A stretch of DNA of 64,000 nt. Source: Sphingobacterium cavernae (GTDB taxonomy: Bacteria > Bacteroidota > Bacteroidia > Sphingobacteriales > Sphingobacteriaceae). This document shows positions 43,367-52,239 of this stretch, one piece after another. The position numbers and the translations under genes were made by a program. Location of the stretch: positions 124,001-188,000 of the forward strand of contig NZ_VIQM01000040.1 of assembly GCF_008520265.1 (NCBI RefSeq), written 5' to 3'. The notes below the pieces were generated by a model. That model was not told where the DNA came from and ran no database searches. It saw nothing but the letters and a program-made list of their open reading frames with translations. Each line of letters begins with the position of its first letter. Position 1 is the first letter of the stretch.

Positions 43367-43394
43367 AAAGGCTGTAATATTCACTACAGCCTTT
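43367..43394 (-). terminator. Terminator after the DUF4920 gene
   Basis: A 10-bp stem AAAGGCTGTA / TACAGCCTTT with an 8-base loop followed on the minus strand by a T-rich run, between the DUF4920 gene and folP. Confidence 0.85.
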
Positions 43395-43414
43395 CCTCAA
43401 TGTGGTATAAAATA

Positions 43415-43894
43415 CTATTTTACAACCAAAACACCATCAGCTACGATGCTAATATCTGTTTTGGGTTGTGTAATTTTAGCAATATCTTCTTTGGTTTTGC
43501 CTTCATCTTCTGCATTGTGTTGCAATTGCTTTACAGAAAGCTCTTTTACTTTTGCTTTTCCTTCAACAACAACAGTTTTTCCGATAAGATCAGCGGGAAC
43601 AAAATAACCGTAATCCGTGAAACGTACATTGATAGGATCAACCTCTCCAGCACGTTTCAAGGTCAAGAAACAACCTTTCTTTTTGCATACTCCGACTACT
43701 TCACCCTCTATTTTACCTGAATATTGTTTTTTGGTTTTTAAAGTGCTTTCTAGTTTTGCTACAGAAATAGCATCTTTGCTCGTGATCGCTTTTCCGTATT
43801 GAACACCTACTTTTGCAGGCTTAATGTCTTGTTGGGCAAAAGCTACAGCAGTCATCGCCATCAAAGACACACACAGTGTAATTAACTTTTTCAT
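43415..43894 (-). CDS. DUF4920 family exported protein
   Basis: Read from ATG at 43894 (MKKLITLCVSLMAMTAVAFAQ), a proper signal peptide; the frame is open nine codons upstream. The 159-residue protein carries the DUF4920 pattern: YGKAITSKDAISVAKLES, YSGKIEGEVVGVCKKKGCFLTLK with a conserved Cys pair (GVCKKKGC), VRFTDYGYFVPADLIGKTVVVEG. This is an OB-fold-like periplasmic domain of unknown function; the cysteines could bind metal or form a disulfide. It starts 7 bases after the stop of the Sua5-type gene, so the two are cotranscribed. Confidence 0.85.
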   Translation of the reverse strand: MKKLITLCVSLMAMTAVAFAQQDIKPAKVGVQYGKAITSKDAISVAKLESTLKTKKQYSGKIEGEVVGVCKKKGCFLTLKRAGEVDPINVRFTDYGYFVPADLIGKTVVVEGKAKVKELSVKQLQHNAEDEGKTKEDIAKITQPKTDISIVADGVLVVK

Positions 43895-43901
43895 AGAATT
43901 A

Positions 43902-44483
43902 TTATTTACGTATAAATTCAAATTTTCCAGAAGGATCTAATTTCATTATTAGAGACGGTTTCCCTTTAGAGGTATCATGTTGACCAAACTTAACGATATA
44001 ATCAACACCATCTTTGATTTCATCAGAGATTTCATCAAAATTACCAGCAGATGATTGACCACTAATATTTGCTGATGTCGAAATAATAGGTTTTCTAAAC
44101 CGTTGCAATAATTGTTGACAAAAAGGATGATTTACAACGCGAATACCTATGGTGCCATCTTCAGCAATAGCATTTTCTGCCAAATTTTTAGCCCCAGAAT
44201 AAATAATAGTTAATGGTCTTTCCGTAACTTCTATCAATTCATAAGCAACTTCTGGAATTTCGCGTACATAACTTGCCAATTGATTGTCATTATGCAGAAG
44301 AATCAACATACTTTTGCTTTTATCTCTTCCTTTCAAGGCAAATACTTTCTCTACCGCTTCTGGATTCGTCGCATCACAACCTATACCCCAAATCGTATCC
44401 GTTGGGTACAAAATGAGATCACCGTTTTTCAATGTCTCTAATGCTTGATTGATATCCTCTCTATCTACAAATGTACTGGCCAT
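43902..44483 (-). CDS. Threonylcarbamoyl-AMP synthase, Sua5/YciO/YrdC family
   Basis: Makes threonylcarbamoyl-AMP from threonine, bicarbonate and ATP for the t6A modification of tRNA. The 193-residue protein has the YrdC core: LKNGDLILYPTDTIWGIGCDATN, VEKVFALKGRDKSKSMLILL, RPLTIIYSG, GTIGIRVVNHPFCQQLL and PIISTSANISGQ. It lacks the extra C-terminal Sua5 domain, so it is TsaC-sized. It follows dapD by 12 bases on the same strand; the mixed operon is common in the phylum. Confidence 0.93.
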   Translation of the reverse strand: MASTFVDREDINQALETLKNGDLILYPTDTIWGIGCDATNPEAVEKVFALKGRDKSKSMLILLHNDNQLASYVREIPEVAYELIEVTERPLTIIYSGAKNLAENAIAEDGTIGIRVVNHPFCQQLLQRFRKPIISTSANISGQSSAGNFDEISDEIKDGVDYIVKFGQHDTSKGKPSLIMKLDPSGKFEFIRK

Positions 44484-44495
44484 GTCGAAATTAGA

Positions 44496-45317
44496 TTAAA
44501 CAGCTACGTTGTGCTCGCGCAATGCATCATTCAATGATGTTTTCTTATCTGTAGATTCTTTACGTTGACCAATGATTAAAGCACAAGGGACTTGGTATTC
44601 ACCCGCAGGGAATTTCTTTGTATATGAACCTGGGATTACTACCGAACGCGCTGGAACATAGCCTTTGTATTCTACTGGTTCTGGACCTGAAACATCGATA
44701 ATTTTTGTTGACGCAGTCAAAACTACATTAGCTCCCAATACAGCTTCTGTTTCTACGCGAATACCTTCTACCACGATTGCACGAGAACCGACGAATACGT
44801 TGTCTTCGATAATCACTGGAGCAGCTTGTACAGGCTCTAATACACCACCGATACCTACACCACCAGATAAATGCACATTTTTACCAATTTGCGCACATGA
44901 ACCTACAGTAGCCCAAGTGTCGACCATAGTACCTTCATCAACGAATGCACCTATATTTACGTATGAAGGCATCATGATTACACCTTTAGCTAAATAAGCA
45001 CCGTAACGTGCAGAAGCTCCAGGTACAACACGTACACCTAATTCTTTGTAGTTAGTTTTTAATTTCATTTTATCGTGATACACAAAAGGCGTGTTTTCAA
45101 TGACTTTCATATCACGGATTGGGAAATAAAGAATTACAGCTTTTTTGATCCAATCATTTACATGCCAACGGTTGCCAATTGGTTCTGCTACACGCAATTC
45201 GCCAATATCCAGTTTCATAATGATAGTCTGTACAGCCTCAAAATATTCTTTATTGCCTAATAATTGTCTATCTTCCCAAGCTTCTTCGATTAATTTTTGA
45301 AGTTTTTGAATTTCCAT
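44496..45317 (-). CDS. dapD: Tetrahydrodipicolinate N-succinyltransferase
   Basis: Acyl transfer step from tetrahydrodipicolinate in lysine and diaminopimelate synthesis. The 273-residue protein has a left-handed beta-helix of hexapeptide repeats (GVIMMPSYVNIGAFVDEGTM, VGSCAQIGKNVHLSGGVGIG, PVIIEDNVFVGSRAIVVEGI) after an N-terminal helical domain, and DapD-type GVRVVPGASARYGAYLAKG. First gene of the dapD/tsaC-type/DUF4920 run. Confidence 0.95.
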   Translation of the reverse strand: MEIQKLQKLIEEAWEDRQLLGNKEYFEAVQTIIMKLDIGELRVAEPIGNRWHVNDWIKKAVILYFPIRDMKVIENTPFVYHDKMKLKTNYKELGVRVVPGASARYGAYLAKGVIMMPSYVNIGAFVDEGTMVDTWATVGSCAQIGKNVHLSGGVGIGGVLEPVQAAPVIIEDNVFVGSRAIVVEGIRVETEAVLGANVVLTASTKIIDVSGPEPVEYKGYVPARSVVIPGSYTKKFPAGEYQVPCALIIGQRKESTDKKTSLNDALREHNVAV

Positions 45318-45423
45318 TTTTTCTTTTATAAATCACTAAATACTAACTACAAATATGCTCATTTTTCTCGAAATGAATAGCCAATTAAGGTCATTATTTT
45401 GAAAGAATGTAGTATTTTTGGGC

Positions 45424-45831
45424 ATGGCAAATGAATCTGAAAAATTACGTATTGACAAATATTTATGGGCTATTCGGGTTTTCAAGACGCGTAGTTTGGC
45501 GACTGAAGCCTGCAAAGCTGGACGTGTCAAATTGAATGGACAGAATATAAAGCCTTCATACGTTGTGAAGGTGGGAGATACGTATGCCGTACAAAAAGGT
45601 ATCGAACGCAAACTTATCTATGTAGTTGGACTTTTAGAGCGTCGCGTAGATGCAAAAACTGCTGTGCAATTTTATGAAGATCGTACGCCTGTGGAAGAAA
45701 CACATAGTTATAAATCAATGTTCCAAGCTCCGATTCTAAAACGTGATCGTGGAACAGGTAGACCTACAAAACGTGATCGCCGTGAAATCGATGATTTGAA
45801 AGCGAGTGAATGGTGGGAAAACGAAGAATAA
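45424..45831 (+). CDS. RNA-binding S4-domain protein, Hsp15-like
   Basis: Start chosen: ATG at 45424 (MANESEKLRIDKYLWAIRVFKTRSLA); a TTG two codons earlier is less likely. The 135-residue protein has an S4 domain at about 8-65 (RIDKYLWAIRVFKTRSLATEACKAGRVKLNGQ), then a basic tail with KRDRGTGRPTKRDRREID and an acidic tryptophan-containing end. This is the Hsp15 (HslR) layout. In E. coli it binds stalled 50S subunits carrying tRNA. Its stop abuts the stop of the convergent TPR gene with no terminator between. Confidence 0.9.
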   Translation: MANESEKLRIDKYLWAIRVFKTRSLATEACKAGRVKLNGQNIKPSYVVKVGDTYAVQKGIERKLIYVVGLLERRVDAKTAVQFYEDRTPVEETHSYKSMFQAPILKRDRGTGRPTKRDRREIDDLKASEWWENEE

Positions 45832-46407
45832 TTACTTTATTATAATATCAATTATTCGTCGTCTGTTATCGATGTATTTCAGAATGGAATCACCTATTCC
45901 CACATTTCTTACCTTAACATTATTTTCCAGAATAAGTTTTTTGGCTTGAGTGGTGTCACCTAATAGAAAATATGTAAGTGCTATTGACATGTTTTCCGCG
46001 GCAATTTTATTTTCAGGAAGTGTATCGATATGGTTTTGATGTATAGTAAGAGCTTTTTTGTAAGTAAGTTGTGCTTCTTCAGTATCATCACCTAATTTCT
46101 CTAGTAGCATTCCTTTCATTTGTAGAGCTTCTGGGTATTCTTTTTTAGCTAATAATTCGTCTACTGCTACTTTTGCCTCTTCATATCTGCGTTGATCGAT
46201 CAGAAGATTAGCTTTATTTTGAATAGGTAAATGATAGGACGAATCTAGGGCAATTGCTTCATCGAATAAGATTAAAGCGCTATCAGGGTTGGTAAGAAAT
46301 AGCTGTGTAGCTTTGTTATTCAATGCGATAGCCTCCTTTTTATAAGGGGAAGATGAAGTACATCCTATGAATATTATAACAGTTAATAGGCTTAAAATTG
46401 ATTTCAT
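45832..46407 (-). CDS. TPR-repeat lipoprotein
   Basis: A 191-residue lipoprotein precursor: signal peptide with lipobox GC (FIGCTSS, Cys16) and three to four helix pairs of tetratricopeptide type (PDSALILFDEAIALDSSYHLPIQNKANLLID, YEEAKVAVDELLAKKEYPEALQMKGMLLEKLG, EEAQLTYKKALTIHQNHID). It would be a scaffold at the periplasmic face; partner unknown. Convergent with the S4 gene. Confidence 0.85.
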   Translation of the reverse strand: MKSILSLLTVIIFIGCTSSSPYKKEAIALNNKATQLFLTNPDSALILFDEAIALDSSYHLPIQNKANLLIDQRRYEEAKVAVDELLAKKEYPEALQMKGMLLEKLGDDTEEAQLTYKKALTIHQNHIDTLPENKIAAENMSIALTYFLLGDTTQAKKLILENNVKVRNVGIGDSILKYIDNRRRIIDIIIK

Positions 46408-46432
46408 AACAAACGAAAATGGGATATAACTA

Positions 46433-46461
46433 AAAAGGCAGAACGTTACATTCTGCCTTTT
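46433..46461 (-). terminator. Terminator after gltA
   Basis: An 11-bp stem AAAAGGCAGAA / TTCTGCCTTTT with a 7-base loop, 20 bases past the gltA stop on the minus strand. Confidence 0.9.
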
Positions 46462-46480
46462 ATATAATTATTATTGAAAA

Positions 46481-47773
46481 TTATCTCTTATCTAAATCGA
46501 TATAAACGCTATCTACATCACCTGTGTATACTTGACGCGGACGACCGATAGGCTCTTTGTTGTCACGCATTTCTTTCCATTGTGCGATCCATCCTGGAAG
46601 ACGACCTAATGCAAATAATACAGTAAACATTTCTGAGTTAAAACCTAAGGCGCGATAGATAATACCCGAGTAAAAGTCAACATTTGGATATAATTTTCTG
46701 TCAATGAAATATTGATCTTCTAAAGCTGCTTTTTCAAGTCCTTTTGCGATATCCAATACAGGATCATTGATACCTAATTTCTCCAATACATCATCTGCTG
46801 CTTTCTTGATGATTTTAGCACGAGGATCGAAGTTTTTGTATACGCGGTGACCGAATCCCATCAAACGGAAAGGATCGTTTTTGTCTTTCGCTTTGTCTAA
46901 ATATTTTTTTACATCGCCACCATCGTTTTTGATGTCTTCCAACATCTCAATTACTGCTTGGTTAGCTCCACCGTGAAGTGGTCCCCATAAAGCATTGATA
47001 CCTGCCGAAATAGAAGCATATAAATTCGCATTCGAAGAACCTACGATACGTACTGTCGATGTAGAACAGTTTTGCTCGTGGTCTGCGTGTAAGATTAATA
47101 AAACGCGCATAGCGTCAAGTACTGCATCATCAAAGATTTTATCGCAGTTCACTTCACCAAAGATCATGTTCATGAAGTTGTCAATATATCCTAAATCTTT
47201 TTTAGGATATACAACTGGATGACCTAATGATTTCTTTTGAATCCAAGAAACGATTGTTGGCATTTTACCCAACAAGTTTACGATCGTTTCGTATTCTTCT
47301 TCTTCGTTTTGATTTGGATTTAATGATTCTGGATAGAATGCCGATAAAGCACCTACTAAACACGAAAGTTGACCCATAGGGTGGGATTTCGATGGAAAAC
47401 CAGCGAAGAAATTTTTCATGTCTTCGTGTACCAACATTTTCCCTTTGATATCAGATCTGAATTTTTCTAAAACTTTTCTAGATGGTAATTCGCCGTATAT
47501 CAATAAGTAAGCAACTTCTAAGAAAGTGGATTTTTCTGCTAATTCTTCAATTTTATATCCACGGTATTTAAGAATACCTTTTTCGCCATCCAAAAATGTA
47601 ATTGCACTTTTAGTTGCACCTGTATTTTTGAATCCTGGGTCTAAAGTAATATATCCTGATTGGTCTCTTAATTTTGAAATATCAATAGCTTTCTCGTTCT
47701 CCGTTCCTGTGATTACAGACAACTCGATCGTCTTGCCATTTAAAGTAATAGATGCTGTTTCCGACATAATCAA
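46481..47773 (-). CDS. gltA: Citrate synthase
   Basis: Condenses acetyl-CoA and oxaloacetate in the first TCA step. The 430-residue type II (hexameric-like) enzyme has ILKYRGYKIEELAEKSTFLEVAYLL, ILHADHEQNCSTSTVRIVGSS with the first catalytic His, GALWGPLHGGANQAV with the second, and FGHRVYKNFDPRAKI with catalytic His and substrate Arg. The late VDFYSGIIYRALGF block carries a further conserved Asp. A second ATG two codons down (47767) is equally likely as start. TACTTTTG on the minus strand at 47790-47797 fits the promoter. Confidence 0.97.
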   Translation of the reverse strand: MIMSETASITLNGKTIELSVITGTENEKAIDISKLRDQSGYITLDPGFKNTGATKSAITFLDGEKGILKYRGYKIEELAEKSTFLEVAYLLIYGELPSRKVLEKFRSDIKGKMLVHEDMKNFFAGFPSKSHPMGQLSCLVGALSAFYPESLNPNQNEEEEYETIVNLLGKMPTIVSWIQKKSLGHPVVYPKKDLGYIDNFMNMIFGEVNCDKIFDDAVLDAMRVLLILHADHEQNCSTSTVRIVGSSNANLYASISAGINALWGPLHGGANQAVIEMLEDIKNDGGDVKKYLDKAKDKNDPFRLMGFGHRVYKNFDPRAKIIKKAADDVLEKLGINDPVLDIAKGLEKAALEDQYFIDRKLYPNVDFYSGIIYRALGFNSEMFTVLFALGRLPGWIAQWKEMRDNKEPIGRPRQVYTGDVDSVYIDLDKR

Positions 47774-47789
47774 ATTTCTTGTATATACA

Positions 47790-47797
47790 CAAAAGTA
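47790..47797 (-). promoter_or_regulatory. -7 box for gltA
   Basis: On the minus strand the sequence reads TACTTTTG, a match to TAnnTTTG, 17-24 bases before the first possible start. No well-spaced -33 was found. Confidence 0.45.
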
Positions 47798-47939
47798 TAA
47801 AATTCAACAAGAAAAACTAAACTTAAAACAAGTTTAAATGACATTTATCAGTCATAAATCGTAAACTAAATAATTCTTTAACTATCTGATTATCTATTTC
47901 CGTCAAAAAGTGTTAAATATTTTACGAAAAATTTTTTAT

Positions 47940-47958
47940 TCTACGAAATTTTCGTAGA
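47940..47958. promoter_or_regulatory. BlaI-type operator upstream of the repressor gene
   Basis: A perfect 19-base dyad TCTACGAAA-T-TTTCGTAGA. A related half-site TTTACGAAAA lies about 19 bases upstream (47921-47930). The dyad's right arm overlaps a near -7 box (TAGATTAG, 47955-47962), so repressor binding would block transcription. BlaI-family proteins bind this kind of TACxxA/TxxGTA dyad. Confidence 0.75.
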
Positions 47959-47987
47959 TTAGTGTTGTGAAATATAATCATGACGAT

Positions 47988-48359
47988 ATGAACTTAGAGA
48001 AATTAACGATACAAGAAGAAGAGGCAATGTTATCCATTTGGCAATTGAATGGTGGTTTTGTGAAAGAAATATTAGATAATATGAAGCCAGAAGAGCAAGT
48101 TCCTTACACTACACTTGCTTCTACAGTCAAAAACTTAGAACGTAAAGGCTATGTAAAGGCTGTTAAATACGCAAATGCCAAACGTTATGAGCCACTTATT
48201 TCATTGGAGGATTACCGCGCTAAATTTATGAATTCATTCGTGGGCGATTATTTCAAAAACTCGTACAAAGAAATGGTTTCATTCTTTATCAAGGAAGAGA
48301 AGCTTAGTGAAAGTGAATTGAAAGAAATTCTCAATATGATCAAGGACAATAAATCTTAA
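47988..48359 (+). CDS. BlaI/MecI-family transcriptional repressor
   Basis: Start chosen: ATG at 47988 ([20 protein letters not shown]). A GTG seven codons earlier (47967) would fall near the predicted transcription start, so it is less likely. The 123-residue winged-helix repressor has [33 protein letters not shown] as the recognition and wing region. A C-terminal dimerisation helix pair follows. Members are inactivated by cleavage by an M56 sensor protease, here encoded immediately downstream (4 bases). Likely autoregulated through the dyad at 47940-47958. Confidence 0.92.
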   Translation: MNLEKLTIQEEEAMLSIWQLNGGFVKEILDNMKPEEQVPYTTLASTVKNLERKGYVKAVKYANAKRYEPLISLEDYRAKFMNSFVGDYFKNSYKEMVSFFIKEEKLSESELKEILNMIKDNKS

Positions 48360-48363
48360 AGAG

Positions 48364-50598
48364 ATGGAAAATCTACTAACCTACATACTTCAAGTAAACC
48401 TTCTTATATCGTTAATCTTTTTGGGTTATTATTTCTTATTGAAGGGTTTGACTTTTTACACGTTGAATAGGGTGTACTTTGTCGTAGGGAGTCTGTATGC
48501 ATTTGCGTACCCGTTTATCGATATTAAATCTTGGTTTACGAGAAACGAAGTTATGCTAACTGTTCTACCACCAGAATTAATTACAACATTCGATATGCCA
48601 GCTACTAGTACTAGTCAAATTACATTGTTGGATGTCATTATCACGGTTGTAGCCATCTTGGCAGTGCTATTTGTATTTAAATTGCTGATGCAGCTATTTA
48701 GTTTGTTGCGAATACATTTGCATTCCAAAAATTCTTCGTGGCAATCCTACATCTTTCGCAATGTAGTTTTTCCAATTGTTCCTTTTTCATTTTTCAATAA
48801 AATATATATACACAAAGAGCAACATCAGGAAACTGAATTGCAAGATATTTTCGCGCACGAGATTGTACATGTGAGAGGCCATCACACGGTAGATATTTTG
48901 TTGTTCGAAATCATATTGGTGGTTTGTTGGTACAATCCCTTCGTATGGTTAATGCGCAAAGCTGTACGTCAAAATTTAGAATTCCTGACCGATCAACAGG
49001 TGCTGAATAAGGGCGTGGACAAGCAAACCTATCAATATTCTCTATTGCATGTCACGCGACAAGGTGTTGCGGTGGGCATGAGTAACCATTTTAATTTTAA
49101 AACCCTAAAAAAGCGCATTATGATGATGAACAAAAAGCGCTCTTCCAAATTGGAATTGAGCAAGTATGCTTTCTTACTACCAGTTTTTCTGATCGCGGGA
49201 ATGTCTTTTACAGTAAGTAAAGCCGAAAATAATATTGAGAAAATAGTTGAGAAATCACAACAAACTACTGTAATATCTGAACCACTAAAAGTAAAAATGC
49301 AAGGTGAAGTAGGTGAATTGTTGAAAAATACGATTGGTACGGATATTATATCCGTCGACACTAGTCAACAAATTTATAATGCGGATTATCCGTTAGCTCC
49401 TTCAACTTTTAACAAAGAAGAATTGAGAGGTAAGAATCTCTTTTTCAAAATTGATGAGAAGTTAGTGTCATTAGATGAATTTTATGATTTCTCTAGATCC
49501 GACATTTATGCAGTAGATATTTATACAGATAAAGAGTATATACGGAAGAAGATAGGCAAAGAAAACGCTGAAGGATATTTTGTGATTACTTCGCGTGATT
49601 GGATTGCGAAAAATTATCCGGTAGAGCAGTTGCAAAAGATGGTGAACGAGGGAAACGAACGTGGCCTTACTTTTACAGTAGAAGAAAATGGTAAAAAACG
49701 TGTAATAAAAGGTCAATCTGCAGATTTTGAAGCTTTGAAAAAGTTAGCTCCATTCTATGATTACGAATCTTCAAAGAATAGGAAAAATGCTCAAACTAAT
49801 GAGAAGTTTGAATTGACTTTTATGAAATCAGATACTTCTAGTCCAATAAAGCTAATTTCCAAAGATAGCCTAGGTAAGGATATTATATCGTCAAGTAAAA
49901 GTGGCGCATCTGTTATTCTTTCAAATCCAGATATAAAACCTCTTTATGTAGTGGATGGTAAAGTAAGCACAGGCGAAATTGTAAGATCTTTAAGTCCCGA
50001 TAACATTAAATCTATTTCGGTATTAAAAGATAAAAGTGCCACAGCGATTTATGGTGATAAAGGAAAGGATGGGGTTGTGGTGATAAATACTAAGGATTAC
50101 GACCAAAAGAAAGTTAATGTTAAAATCAAGGAAGCAATAACTAGAGAAATTGAAAATGAACGTCAGAAAAATGAAGTTTTAGTAGTAGGCTATAAACAGG
50201 AACCTCAATCTAAAATAGAGCTAAAAGGAGTCATTAATGGGATTTCAATAGATGATGCTTCTTTAATTACTAAAGAAAAGCGTGTAAATTTTAGTTCTTT
50301 TCAAACGAATAAGCCTTTGATCATTGTTGATGAAAAGGAAATGGAGAGTAATTTTGATTTGAATTCTTTAAATGTAAATAATATTCAGTCAATTTCTGTG
50401 TTAAAGGATCAAAGTGCAACAGCCTTATATGGTGATAAAGGAAAAAATGGAGTTATTTCCATTCAAACAAAAGGTAATGATCAGAAAGAGGTAGTAGTTA
50501 CAGGTTTCAAAATCGATAAATCACATACAGATTCAAGCAAAACTATGTCAAATGACAAGGTGAAAGAAGTTGTAGTTACAGGGCACAAAAAGAAATAA
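48364..50598 (+). CDS. M56 (BlaR1-like) membrane metallopeptidase with two TonB-plug-like repeats
   Basis: A 744-residue protein. The N-terminal membrane part has helices around 5-25, 35-50, 85-110 and 180-195. It holds the zinc motif HEIVH (165-169) in [19 protein letters not shown], with the downstream glutamate region [25 protein letters not shown] further helix near 265-280 passes out of the membrane. The C-terminal sensor region holds two related copies of the TonB-receptor plug motif: PLYVVDGK...[21 protein letters not shown] (about 527-578) and PLIIVDEKE...[21 protein letters not shown] (about 651-702). No penicillin-binding domain is seen, so the signal is probably not a beta-lactam. 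It forms an operon with the repressor. Confidence 0.88.
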   Translation: MENLLTYILQVNLLISLIFLGYYFLLKGLTFYTLNRVYFVVGSLYAFAYPFIDIKSWFTRNEVMLTVLPPELITTFDMPATSTSQITLLDVIITVVAILAVLFVFKLLMQLFSLLRIHLHSKNSSWQSYIFRNVVFPIVPFSFFNKIYIHKEQHQETELQDIFAHEIVHVRGHHTVDILLFEIILVVCWYNPFVWLMRKAVRQNLEFLTDQQVLNKGVDKQTYQYSLLHVTRQGVAVGMSNHFNFKTLKKRIMMMNKKRSSKLELSKYAFLLPVFLIAGMSFTVSKAENNIEKIVEKSQQTTVISEPLKVKMQGEVGELLKNTIGTDIISVDTSQQIYNADYPLAPSTFNKEELRGKNLFFKIDEKLVSLDEFYDFSRSDIYAVDIYTDKEYIRKKIGKENAEGYFVITSRDWIAKNYPVEQLQKMVNEGNERGLTFTVEENGKKRVIKGQSADFEALKKLAPFYDYESSKNRKNAQTNEKFELTFMKSDTSSPIKLISKDSLGKDIISSSKSGASVILSNPDIKPLYVVDGKVSTGEIVRSLSPDNIKSISVLKDKSATAIYGDKGKDGVVVINTKDYDQKKVNVKIKEAITREIENERQKNEVLVVGYKQEPQSKIELKGVINGISIDDASLITKEKRVNFSSFQTNKPLIIVDEKEMESNFDLNSLNVNNIQSISVLKDQSATALYGDKGKNGVISIQTKGNDQKEVVVTGFKIDKSHTDSSKTMSNDKVKEVVVTGHKKK

Positions 50599-50624
50599 AT
50601 ATATTTCCAAATTCTAAATTATAT

Positions 50625-50660
50625 AAAAAAGGGTTCGAACATATTTTCAAACCCTTTTTT
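50625..50660. terminator. Bidirectional terminator after the M56 gene
   Basis: An imperfect stem AAAAAAGGGTT...AACCCTTTTTT with A-run and T-run, between the rightward M56 gene and the leftward carbonic anhydrase gene. Confidence 0.9.
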
Positions 50661-50681
50661 AAGCTATACAAATTCAGCTTC

Positions 50682-51329
50682 CTATTTATAAGCGAATACT
50701 TCACCAAGATCTTCGTTACTTGTAAAAGTACAGCCTAAGTCAGTTAATTCACCTGTACCAATATTGATAACCATTCCATGAACCGCTAAATCATCACGAT
50801 CTTTCCAAGCATTTTGTACGATAGAAGTTGTACATAGGTTGAAAACTTGCTCCTGAACATTCAATTCAATAAGACGATTTACTTTATCCTCGTGATTTTC
50901 GATAGCATCAATTTCAGCAGCATGCAAGCGGTAAACATCTTTGATATGGCACAACCAGTTGTCAATTACACCAAATTGTTGACGGCTCAAAGAAGCAGCT
51001 ACACCGCCACAACCGTAGTGACCTGCAATGATTACGTGTTTCACTTTCAATACATTAACCGCATAATCCAATACAGATAACATACTCATGTCAGAGTGGA
51101 TTACCATGTTTGCAATATTACGGTGTACAAATACTTCACCTGGTTTTTTACCTGTGATTTCATTTGCCGGAACTCTACTATCCGCACAGCCAATCCACAA
51201 TACTTCTGGACTTTGACCTTTTGCTAATTGTTGAAATCTGCCTGATTCGTCTTGTTTTACGAAATCAACCCACTCTTTGTTCCCTTGTAATATTTTTTTA
51301 AATCCTAATTCTAATTCTTTGTTACCCAT
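50682..51329 (-). CDS. Beta-carbonic anhydrase (first)
   Basis: Interconverts carbon dioxide and bicarbonate. The 215-residue protein has the complete beta-class zinc site: Cys48 with Asp50/Arg52 in IGCADSRVPANEI, and His104 and Cys107 in AGHYGCGGVAAS. The EVFVHRNIANMV and LDYAVNVLKVKHVI segments are standard. No signal peptide, so cytosolic. It lies downstream of the second carbonic anhydrase gene and SulP, same strand, with a 240-base gap holding a hairpin. Confidence 0.95.
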   Translation of the reverse strand: MGNKELELGFKKILQGNKEWVDFVKQDESGRFQQLAKGQSPEVLWIGCADSRVPANEITGKKPGEVFVHRNIANMVIHSDMSMLSVLDYAVNVLKVKHVIIAGHYGCGGVAASLSRQQFGVIDNWLCHIKDVYRLHAAEIDAIENHEDKVNRLIELNVQEQVFNLCTTSIVQNAWKDRDDLAVHGMVINIGTGELTDLGCTFTSNEDLGEVFAYK

Positions 51330-51465
51330 TTTAATAATTATTAGGTTTTTTTTGTTTGAATATACGAATTACCGTATTTATTATTAATAATTCGAATCTT
51401 CGATATGATAATTTGTGTTTTTGGAATTTTATTTACAAGGCATTGTAAAAAGGTATATTAGAACA

Positions 51466-51502
51466 ATAAAGCAGTAGCAAAATTAAATTACTACTGCTTT
51501 AT
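51466..51502 (-). terminator. Hairpin between the two carbonic anhydrase genes
   Basis: A 12-bp stem ATAAAGCAGTAG / CTACTGCTTTAT with a 13-base loop, 68 bases past the stop of the 51570-52205 gene. The T-run is short, so termination may be partial. Confidence 0.65.
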
Positions 51503-51569
51503 GAGGTCTTTTACTTCTCCAGTTATTTTTTTCGCAGAAAGAATAACCTAATGAAAAGTGTGATCGAAA

Positions 51570-52205
51570 TTATATCCAGCTTACCACACCAGTTTCTACA
51601 TTATAGTTCGCACCTATTATTTTGATCTTTCCATCTTTTTCCATTTTATTCAAAGTGTTACTTTGATTGCGGATATCTTCCATTGTTTGTTTTACGTTTT
51701 GAACGTTTAATCTTTCCAACAAATCCTCATTTTTAGAAGAACGCTCTTCTCCTTCCTCAAGTATATTCTCAATGATAGGGTTGAAATGACCAACTAAATG
51801 GCTAAGATTATTCATCTCCGTCTGCTGGATTGCAGCCGCATCTAAACCTCCTTTTAATGCACCACATTTCGAGTGTCCTAAAACAACAATTAATTTAGAG
51901 CCAGCGACGTTACAAGCAAATTCCATAGAACCCAAAATATCTTGATTTACAAAATTTCCAGCAATACGAATACTGAAAATATCTCCTAATCCCTGATCAA
52001 ATATTAATTCTGCAGATGTACGACTATCTATACAGCTTAAAATAACCGCAAATGGCCACTGTCCTTCTCTCGTATCATTTACTTGAGATAATAAGTCTCT
52101 ATTAGCTTTTAAGTTTTGAACAAATCTATCGTTACCAATTTTTAATATTTCAAATGCTTTATCTGGAGTAATTGTCGCTTGAGTTTCTAAAGTATGTGCC
52201 TTCAT
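51570..52205 (-). CDS. Beta-carbonic anhydrase (second)
   Basis: A 211-residue beta-class carbonic anhydrase with Cys58/Asp60/Arg62 in LSCIDSRTSAEL and His111/Cys114 in LGHSKCGALKGG. FSIRIAGNFVNQDILGSMEFACN differs clearly from the first enzyme, so the two are not a recent duplicate. It starts 34 bases after the SulP gene stop on the same strand. Supplying or consuming bicarbonate at a transporter is the obvious role. Cytosolic, no signal peptide. Confidence 0.95.
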   Translation of the reverse strand: MKAHTLETQATITPDKAFEILKIGNDRFVQNLKANRDLLSQVNDTREGQWPFAVILSCIDSRTSAELIFDQGLGDIFSIRIAGNFVNQDILGSMEFACNVAGSKLIVVLGHSKCGALKGGLDAAAIQQTEMNNLSHLVGHFNPIIENILEEGEERSSKNEDLLERLNVQNVKQTMEDIRNQSNTLNKMEKDGKIKIIGANYNVETGVVSWI

Positions 52206-52239
52206 TATATATTTTTAATTTGTTATTGCTTGATAAATA

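Noticed and set aside
48364-50598. A beta-lactam resistance sensor (BlaR1) operon
   Set aside because: The C-terminal penicillin-binding domain of BlaR1/MecR1 is absent and no beta-lactamase gene is nearby, so the signal is not assumed to be a beta-lactam.
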